A DNA stretch of 64,000 nucleotides, taken from Lichenibacterium minor. GTDB lineage: Bacteria; Pseudomonadota; Alphaproteobacteria; Rhizobiales; Beijerinckiaceae. Where the stretch lies: the NCBI RefSeq assembly GCF_004137685.1, contig NZ_QYBB01000001.1, positions 310,001 to 374,000 on the forward strand. The letters run 5' to 3'. The position numbers were made by a program, and so were the translations under genes. Shown piece by piece: positions 58,776 to 64,000 of the stretch (within the stretch, counting starts at the first letter, position 1; the number at the start of each line of letters is the position of its first letter). The notes under the pieces were generated by a model. That model did no database searches. It was not told the DNA's origin and was given only the letters and a program-made list of their open reading frames with translations.

Positions 58776-60011
58776 TCACTCGGCCGCGATCGCCCGGTCG
58801 TGCGCCGTGGTCGGGAGGTCGAGGGCCTGCCAAACCTCGCTCAGGGCTTCGGTCAGGGCCGCGATCTCGGCCCGGCCGTGGAACGGCGTCGGGGTGATCC
58901 GGAGCCGCTCGGTGCCCCGGGCCACCGTCGGGTAGTTGATCGGCTGGATGTAGATGCGGTGCTTCTCCAGAAGCCGATCGCTCGCGGCCTTGCACAGCTC
59001 CGCATCGCCGACGAAGACCGGCACGATGTGGGAGCGGTTCTCCATGACGGGGATGCCGGCGCGGAGCAGCGCGAGCTTGGTGTCGGACACGCGCGCTTGG
59101 TGGCGGGCGCGCTCCTCGCCGGATGCCTTGAGGTGGCGGACCGCCGCGGTGGCGGCCGCCGCCACGGCCGGCGGCAGGGCGGTGGTGAAGATGAAGGAGG
59201 GCGCGTAGGAGCGCACGGCATCGATCACCGCCGCGTCGCCCGCGATATAGCCGCCGAGCGTGCCGAACCCCTTGGCCAGGGTCCCTTCCAGCACGTCGAC
59301 CTCGCCCATCACGCCGTCGCGCTCCGCGATCCCGGCCCCGCGGGGCCCGTAGAGGCCGACGGCATGCACCTCGTCGCAGTAGGTCATGGCCCCGTAGCGC
59401 CGCGCCAGCTCGGTGATGCGCCCGATCGGGGCCATGTCGCCGTCCATCGAATACAGGCTTTCGAAGACGATGAGCTTGGCGCGGTCCGACCCGGCGTCGC
59501 GAAGCAGGTCTTCGAGGTGGTCGACGTCGTTGTGGCGGAAGACCTGCTTCTCGCAGCCCGAACGGCGGATGCCCTCGATCATGGAATTGTGGTTCCACGC
59601 GTCGGACAGGATCAGGGCGTCGGGCAGCAGGCTGGCGATGGTGGAGATGCCGGCCAGGTTCGAGATCCAGCCCGACGTGAAGGCCAGGGCGGCGGACTTG
59701 CCGTGGAGGTCGGCGAGCTCCGCCTCGAGCGCCACCACGGGGTGGCTGTTGCCGGAAATGTTGCGCGTGCCGCCCGCGCCGGCGCCGTAGCGTTGCGCCG
59801 CCGTCCGCATGGCCGCGATCACGACCGGATGGCGCCCCATGCCGAGGTAATCGTTGGAGCACCAGACCATGACGTCGATCTCGTCGCCGCCGTGGTGCCA
59901 GGTGGCGCGGGGGAAGCGCTCCGCGTCACGCTCGAGGTCGGCGAAGACGCGGTAGCGCCGCTCGTCCCGCAACCGCGTCAGCGCGTCGTCGAAGAACTGG
60001 CGGTACTGCAT
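58776..60011 (-). CDS. hemA: 5-aminolevulinate synthase
   Basis: The 411-residue PLP enzyme joins glycine and succinyl-CoA, the first haem-synthesis step in alphaproteobacteria. It shows [47 protein letters not shown] and the active-site Lys in [14 protein letters not shown]. The ATG at 60011 is preceded by TGAGGG. A 35-codon reading frame ends inside that ribosome site, and a perfect 20-base palindrome lies about 165 bases upstream, so expression may be regulated. Confidence 0.97.
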   Translation of the reverse strand: MQYRQFFDDALTRLRDERRYRVFADLERDAERFPRATWHHGGDEIDVMVWCSNDYLGMGRHPVVIAAMRTAAQRYGAGAGGTRNISGNSHPVVALEAELADLHGKSAALAFTSGWISNLAGISTIASLLPDALILSDAWNHNSMIEGIRRSGCEKQVFRHNDVDHLEDLLRDAGSDRAKLIVFESLYSMDGDMAPIGRITELARRYGAMTYCDEVHAVGLYGPRGAGIAERDGVMGEVDVLEGTLAKGFGTLGGYIAGDAAVIDAVRSYAPSFIFTTALPPAVAAAATAAVRHLKASGEERARHQARVSDTKLALLRAGIPVMENRSHIVPVFVGDAELCKAASDRLLEKHRIYIQPINYPTVARGTERLRITPTPFHGRAEIAALTEALSEVWQALDLPTTAHDRAIAAE

Positions 60012-60020
60012 CGCGAACCC

Positions 60021-60128
60021 TCATGATGACCAGGACGCGCGACGAGGCGCCCCCGATGGTCCGGCCTTCCACGGCCGCTGGTCCCAGCGGCGCGGCGGTG
60101 ATGCCGTCGTCGATGAGCGAACCCTCAT
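60021..60128 (-). CDS. Possible hemA leader peptide (35 codons)
   Basis: The frame from ATG 60128 reads MRVRSSTTASPPRRWDQRPW and continues to a TGA at 60021-60023, nine bases before the hemA ATG and inside its TGAGGG ribosome site. The 13-base string CATGAGGGTTCGC occurs at both starts (60117-60129 and 60013-60025). Three Trp codons lie in 35. Hairpin CCGCTG/CAGCGG (60075-60090) lies within. Translational coupling or attenuation is plausible but unproven. Confidence 0.35.
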   Translation of the reverse strand: MRVRSSTTASPPRRWDQRPWKAGPSGAPRRASWSS

Positions 60129-60152
60129 GTAGTGCGCCGTCCCGCGATGTGA

Positions 60153-60195
60153 AACATCCCCTCGGCCACCCCGTTGTGTCAAGCTGGCTTGACAC
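60153..60195 (-). promoter_or_regulatory. hemA promoter candidate with overlapping palindrome
   Basis: The perfect palindrome GTGTCAAGCTGGCTTGACAC covers 60176-60195. On the minus strand one half supplies TTGACA (60182-60177) as a -35 box, 18 bases before GATGTT (60158-60153) as a poor -10. A regulator bound here would block or assist polymerase. Confidence 0.5.
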
Positions 60196-60216
60196 CCGAG
60201 GCGGTCGGAGCCCGTG

Positions 60217-60251
60217 AAAAACGAAAACGCCGGCCCCTCGCGGAGCCGGCG
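60217..60251 (-). terminator. Terminator of the 60.3-kb exported-protein gene
   Basis: On the minus strand, CGCCGGCTCC, loop GCGA, GGGGCCGGCG (one wobble) form a 10-base stem followed by TTTTCGTTTTT. This is a textbook intrinsic terminator, about 50 bases after the gene's stop at 60305. Confidence 0.85.
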
Positions 60252-60304
60252 CATCGTCGGTCTCGATCCGCGACGGCCGAAGCCGCCGCGGTCGTCGGAT
60301 GGGA

Positions 60305-60886
60305 TCAGAACGTCGGGGTGCCGCCGAACGGGGCGCCGATGACGCGGAACGGGGTCTGGGCGATCGTGCCGACGGCGCGGATCGGGGCGCCGATCAGCGA
60401 GAACGGGGTGATGGTGGGATCGCCGTTCTCGACGACGAAGATCGGGCCGGAACGGTCCACCGGGACCGGCGTGGCGAAGCCTTCGTCGATCTCGGCCTGC
60501 TTGGCGCCGGTGCCGACGTAGCGGACGGCGGTCACGCCACCCTTGCGGGCCGCGTTGTCGGCCGGGAAGATCCCGCCGAGGACCTGGAAGGGCAGGCCGA
60601 CGACGGTCGAGCCGACGCCGAGAACGCCCGTGATCGGGTTGGCGACGACCGGGGCGGCGGCGACCGGGGCAGCGGCGACCACGGGGACGCCGGCAGCGCG
60701 ACGGACCGTCAGCGGACGGCGCATGCGCTCGTTGTGCGGCTTGGAACCGCCGAGCGAGTTCGGCTGCAGGCCATCCGGGCCGTTGGTCAGGGTGCCCTGG
60801 GCGGAAACCGGGGCGCTGGCGAGCAGCATGAGGGCGAAGGAAGCGGCCACCGGGGCCAGCGCAGCCTTGGTGATGAAGGACGACAT
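60305..60886 (-). CDS. Exported protein of unknown function with repeated GAP/GG-Pro motifs
   Basis: The 193-residue protein has a signal peptide (MSSFITKAALAPVAASFALM, cleavage after SAQ near residue 30), with AGGAGAG before ATG 60886. The mature part has an Ala/Pro/Val region (AGVPVVAAAPVAAAPVVANP) and short related stretches LPFQVLGGIFPA, TPFSLIGAPIRAVG and TPFRVIGAPFGGTP. No family recognised. Strong ribosome site, A/T-richer upstream region and an intrinsic terminator suggest a well-expressed single envelope gene. Confidence 0.75.
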   Translation of the reverse strand: MSSFITKAALAPVAASFALMLLASAPVSAQGTLTNGPDGLQPNSLGGSKPHNERMRRPLTVRRAAGVPVVAAAPVAAAPVVANPITGVLGVGSTVVGLPFQVLGGIFPADNAARKGGVTAVRYVGTGAKQAEIDEGFATPVPVDRSGPIFVVENGDPTITPFSLIGAPIRAVGTIAQTPFRVIGAPFGGTPTF

Positions 60887-61324
60887 TTTAGATCTCTCCT
60901 GATCCGTTGGTGCTTGTTCTCAGTGCTTCGCGCTCATCGTTCGCTTGCCCCCCGCCCGAAGCATCGGACGGCGGAACCGCGCGCTCGCTTGTCCCGAAAA
61001 CGTGCGGCCAAGCTTTTGGTTGCACGGATGGGGGGCGAGCGCCCGAATATCGCCGTCTTTGATGTTTTCGAGCTTCGCCACGACGTCACGCTGCGCTCGT
61101 TCGCTCACTCGAAACCAAATCGCTGCGGGGCCGGACAGAAACGCGCCATCAGAAGCCGAAGCCCTTTCCGAACGGCGGTTCCATCCTTCGGACACAATGT
61201 TTCAACGGTCAAGGCTCAGCTGCTGCCGGACCGCCCCCTATGGGCAGGCTGGTGAATGAAGCGGAAAGTTGTGTCTTTTCGGCCGCTTTTCGGGCCGCTC
61301 CGCGGCGCGGCGGAGCGGGCCCGG
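60887..61324. other. 438-base gap, probably promoter region; no gene seen
   Basis: The gap lies between the helicase stop (61325) and the exported-protein start (60886), both on the minus strand. It is less G+C-rich than most of the window. A G+C hairpin (GGGCCGCTCCGC at 61292 with GCGGAGCGGGCCC at 61310) lies just after the helicase stop without a T run and may be its terminator. I found no clear -35/-10 pair. Confidence 0.5.
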
Positions 61325-62419
61325 TCACACCACGACGGTCACGGTCTTGGCGGCCCGCGTCAGGCCGGTGTAGAGCCACCGCGCGCTGTGTTCGCGGAAC
61401 GCGAAGCTTTCGTCGAACAGCACCACGTCGTCCCACTGCGAGCCCTGCGCCTTGTGGACCGTCAGCGCGTAGCCGAAGTCGAACTGGTCCGACTCGCGCT
61501 TCTGCGCGAACGGGATCTCCTCGTCGCGGCCTTCGAAGAAGGCCGGCAGCACGCCGACCCGCACGGGCTTGCGCTTGCCCTCCTCCTCGGGCTTCACGCT
61601 GAAGGAGAACTTGGCGCCACGGTCCGCGTGCACGGCGGTGACGATCCAGGTGCCGCCGTTGAGCAGGCCCTTCTTCTTGTCGTTGCGCAGGCAGACGAGC
61701 TTTTCCCCGATCTCGGGCTTGTCGCCGGCATGGCCGAGCAGCGTCCGCATGCGGCCGTTGTAGGCGCGGCGCGTCTTGTTGATGCCGACCAGCACCTGGT
61801 CGGACTGCATCACGGTCGGCGCCTCGATCTCGGCGCGGCGGATCACGCGGCTGTCGCCGTAGGTGCCGAGCGCCAGGCGCCCGCCTTCCCGCACCGTCAT
61901 CGACATGCGGATGATGGGGTTGTCGGCCGCCTGCCGGTGCACCTCCGTCAGCATCACGTCGGGCGCGGCGTCGGTGAAGAAGCCGCCGCCCTTCACGGGC
62001 GGCAGCTGCGCGGTGTCGCCCAGCACCAGCACGGGCTTGCCGAAGCTGAGGAGGTCGCGCCCGAGCTCCTCGTCCACCATCGAGCATTCGTCGATGATGA
62101 TGAGGTCGGCGTCGTTGGCGCTGGCCTTCTTGTTCAGGACGAAGGAGGGCGTCTCCTCCTCCTCGTCGCCCTGGGTGCGGTAGATCATCGAGTGGATGGT
62201 CGAGGCGCCCCGGCAGCCCTTCGACTTCAGGACCAGGGCCGCCTTGCCGGTGAAGGCCCCGAAGGCGACCTCACCGGGCGCGTCCTCGGCGATCTGCTTC
62301 GCCAGCGTCGTCTTGCCGGTGCCGGCATAGCCGAACAGGCGGAAGACCGGCCGGTCCGCCGCCTTCAGCCAGGCCGACACGGCCTTCAGCGCCGCGTCCT
62401 GCTGGGGTGACCAGGCCAT
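61325..62419 (-). CDS. RecD/Dda-like SF1B DNA helicase, short form
   Basis: The 364-residue ATPase has Walker A GYAGTGKTT (residues 29-37), Walker B IIIDECSMVDEE, the motif III-like LVLGDTAQLPP, then VHKAQGSQWDDVVLF and YTGLTRAAK. This order is that of 5'-3' helicases of the RecD2/Dda/Pif1 group, at little more than the motor core. It lacks RecBCD partners nearby. Role is probably in replication or repair. It is followed by the exported-protein gene and preceded by the M3 peptidase gene seven bases away. Confidence 0.88.
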   Translation of the reverse strand: MAWSPQQDAALKAVSAWLKAADRPVFRLFGYAGTGKTTLAKQIAEDAPGEVAFGAFTGKAALVLKSKGCRGASTIHSMIYRTQGDEEEETPSFVLNKKASANDADLIIIDECSMVDEELGRDLLSFGKPVLVLGDTAQLPPVKGGGFFTDAAPDVMLTEVHRQAADNPIIRMSMTVREGGRLALGTYGDSRVIRRAEIEAPTVMQSDQVLVGINKTRRAYNGRMRTLLGHAGDKPEIGEKLVCLRNDKKKGLLNGGTWIVTAVHADRGAKFSFSVKPEEEGKRKPVRVGVLPAFFEGRDEEIPFAQKRESDQFDFGYALTVHKAQGSQWDDVVLFDESFAFREHSARWLYTGLTRAAKTVTVVV

Positions 62420-62426
62420 GGCGCGC

Positions 62427-64000
62427 TCAGTTCAGCCCGCGCCGCTCGAGCAGCGTTTCCACGCTCGGCATGCGGCCGCGGAACGCCATGTAGGCCTCCT
62501 CGGGCGGGCGGGTGTTGCCGGCCGCGAGCACGTCGGCGCGCAGCTTCTCGGCCGTGGCGGGATCGAACACGCCGTTCTCCTCGAAGGCGCCGAAGCCGTC
62601 GGCGTCGAGCATCTCCGACCACAGGTAGGAATAATACCCCGCCGAATAGCCGTCGCCCGCGAAGACGTGGGAGAAATGCGGCGTGCGATGGCGCATCACG
62701 ATGGCGGCGGGCATGCCGATGGCGTCGAGCGTCGCGGCCTCGATCGCCGCCGGGTCGACGCCGGCGCGAGCCTCCTCGGGCGTCAGGGTGTGGAACGCCA
62801 TGTCGACGATGGCCGAGGCGCAATATTCCACCGTCGCGAAGCCCTGGGAAAAGTTGCGCGCCGCGGTCAGCCGCTCGAACAGCGCGTCCGGCATGGGCTC
62901 GCCGGTGTCGTGGTGCAGGGCGAAGCGCTTCAGCACCTCCGGGCGCGTCATCCAGTGCTCGTAGAGCTGGGACGGGAACTCGACGAAGTCGCGCGACACG
63001 CCCGTGCCGGCGATCGACGGGTAGGTGACGTCCGACAGCATGCCGTGCAGCGCGTGGCCGAACTCGTGGAACAGGGTGCGGGCGTCGTCCATCGACAGCA
63101 GCGTCGGCTCGCCGTCGCCGCCCTTGGCGAAGTTCATGACGTTGACCACGATGGGGCGCTGCCGCACCCCGTCCATGTTGTTCTGGCCGCGGAAGCCGCT
63201 CATCCACGCGCCGGAGCGCTTCGACGGCCGCGCGAAATAGTCGGCGAAGAACAGCGCCACCGCGGCGCCGTCGCGGTCCCGCACCTCGAAGGCCTTCACG
63301 TCGGGGTGGTAGACGGGGACGTCGGGCCGCGGCGTGAAGGTGATGCCGAACAGCTTCGTGGCGGTGTCGAAGGCCGCTTCGGCGATGTTGTCGAGCGCGA
63401 GGTAGCTCTTGATCTCGCTCTCGTCGAGGTCGTAGTCGCGCCGCCGTACCTTCTCGGCGTAGTGGCGCCAATCGTGGGGCGCGAGGGCGAAGTCGCCGCC
63501 CTCCTCCCGCACCACCTCGGCCAGCTTTTCCGCGTCCTTCGCCGCCTTGGCGCGGGCGCTGTCCCACACGCGGTCGAGCAGGCCGCGCACCGCTTCGGGC
63601 GTCTTCGCCATCGTGTCGTCGAGCTTGAGGTGGGCGTAGGTCGGGAAGCCGAGCAGGGCCGCGCGCTCGGCGCGCAGCCGCGCCATCTCGGCCACCACGG
63701 GCCGGTTGTCGTGCTCGCCCTGGTGCTCGCCGCGGGTCGCGAAGGCGCGGAACGCCGTTTCGCGCAGGTCGCGCCGGGCGGAGAAGCGCAGGAAGGGCTC
63801 GATCAGCGAGCGGCCGAGCGTCACGACGTGCCGGCCCGGCAGCCCGCGCTCGGCGGCCGCCTGGGCGGCGGCGTCGCGCAGGGCGGGCGGCAGGCCGGCG
63901 AGGTCGTCCTCGCCGTCGAGCACGAGGGTGAACGCCTTCTCGTCGTGGAGCACGTTCTGGCCGAAGCGCGTGCCGAGTTCGGCCAGGCGCTCGGCGATCT
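62427..64000 (-). CDS. M3-family metallopeptidase (oligopeptidase A / Dcp type), C-terminal part
   Basis: The frame runs from the TAA/TGA-type stop at 62427 through the right edge, so the start lies beyond 64000; about 524 codons are visible. The zinc site LFHEFGHALHGMLS is present with the downstream Glu region (FVEFPSQLYEHWM), typical of M3 peptidases (thimet oligopeptidase, Dcp, oligopeptidase A), which cut short peptides in the cytoplasm. SAGYYSYLWSEML and the end RMPSVETLLERRGLN also fit. The helicase gene starts seven bases after its stop, suggesting one operon. Confidence 0.93.
   Translation of the reverse strand, partial: IAERLAELGTRFGQNVLHDEKAFTLVLDGEDDLAGLPPALRDAAAQAAAERGLPGRHVVTLGRSLIEPFLRFSARRDLRETAFRAFATRGEHQGEHDNRPVVAEMARLRAERAALLGFPTYAHLKLDDTMAKTPEAVRGLLDRVWDSARAKAAKDAEKLAEVVREEGGDFALAPHDWRHYAEKVRRRDYDLDESEIKSYLALDNIAEAAFDTATKLFGITFTPRPDVPVYHPDVKAFEVRDRDGAAVALFFADYFARPSKRSGAWMSGFRGQNNMDGVRQRPIVVNVMNFAKGGDGEPTLLSMDDARTLFHEFGHALHGMLSDVTYPSIAGTGVSRDFVEFPSQLYEHWMTRPEVLKRFALHHDTGEPMPDALFERLTAARNFSQGFATVEYCASAIVDMAFHTLTPEEARAGVDPAAIEAATLDAIGMPAAIVMRHRTPHFSHVFAGDGYSAGYYSYLWSEMLDADGFGAFEENGVFDPATAEKLRADVLAAGNTRPPEEAYMAFRGRMPSVETLLERRGLN

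Noticed and set aside
60176..60195. FNR/FixK box before hemA
   Set aside because: The palindrome has TCAAG-N4-CTTGA, the reverse orientation of TTGAT-N4-ATCAA, so it does not fit.

Overview
The window is about 70% G+C, densely packed, and reads as the chromosome of an alphaproteobacterium, most likely of the Hyphomicrobiales (Methylobacteriaceae/Beijerinckiaceae-like). The pointers are a hopanoid RND transporter (HpnN), ALA synthase-type HemA, glutathione-dependent formaldehyde dehydrogenase, a carB-greA pair, DUF1217, DUF1244 and DUF3830 proteins, a fused petA-petB-petC bc1 operon and B12 genes of the aerobic (cobO/cobQ/cobD/cobC) type. I saw no rRNA, tRNA, CRISPR array, intact insertion sequence or prophage. 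The genus is inference.

Layout. 1-8.5 kb: end of an outer membrane beta-barrel gene, thpR, rimM-trmD, hpnN and a SAM methyltransferase with N-terminal repeats. 8.5-15 kb: pyk, a DUF1036 protein with an EamA exporter, an N-formylglutamate amidohydrolase/DUF1244/ferredoxin-reductase-like operon, and class III alcohol dehydrogenase. 15-19.4 kb: regulators (GntR, a two-component pair, RpiR) around a DUF3830 protein. 19.5-25.3 kb: metXA-metW, a DUF4142 protein and lutABC for lactate oxidation. 25.3-32.8 kb: envelope proteins (glycan-binding-like fold, L,D-transpeptidase, VTT membrane protein) and the cobO-cobQ/cobD/cobC cluster. 32.8-33.6 kb: a short low-G+C island with one small membrane protein, set among degenerate short repeats. 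33.7-40.9 kb: ArsR regulator divergent from an old-yellow-enzyme reductase, then the minus-strand series carB-greA-exported protein-ELM1-like protein.

41-47 kb: several small exported proteins and a 1007-residue protein made of about eight DUF1217-like units. 47-53 kb: hemF, a TIGR03862-type flavoprotein, trmL and the cytochrome bc1 operon. 53-64 kb: ychF, an HNH-nuclease-like protein, a porin, a class I aminotransferase, hemA with a possible leader peptide and a perfect palindrome upstream, a small exported protein, a RecD/Dda-like helicase and the C-terminal part of an M3 peptidase cut by the window end.

Most of the window is core metabolism: haem (hemF, hemA) feeding the bc1 complex, B12 end-assembly (cobO, Q, D, C), methionine (metXA/metW), pyrimidine/arginine precursor (carB), translation factors (rimM, trmD, trmL, ychF, greA) and envelope maintenance. 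The less explained parts are the low-G+C island at 33 kb, the DUF1217 multi-repeat protein, a REP-like hairpin repeat present in two convergent intergenic gaps (8.3 and 53.1 kb), and several strong palindromes in front of hemF, hemA and the 42.5-kb gene.
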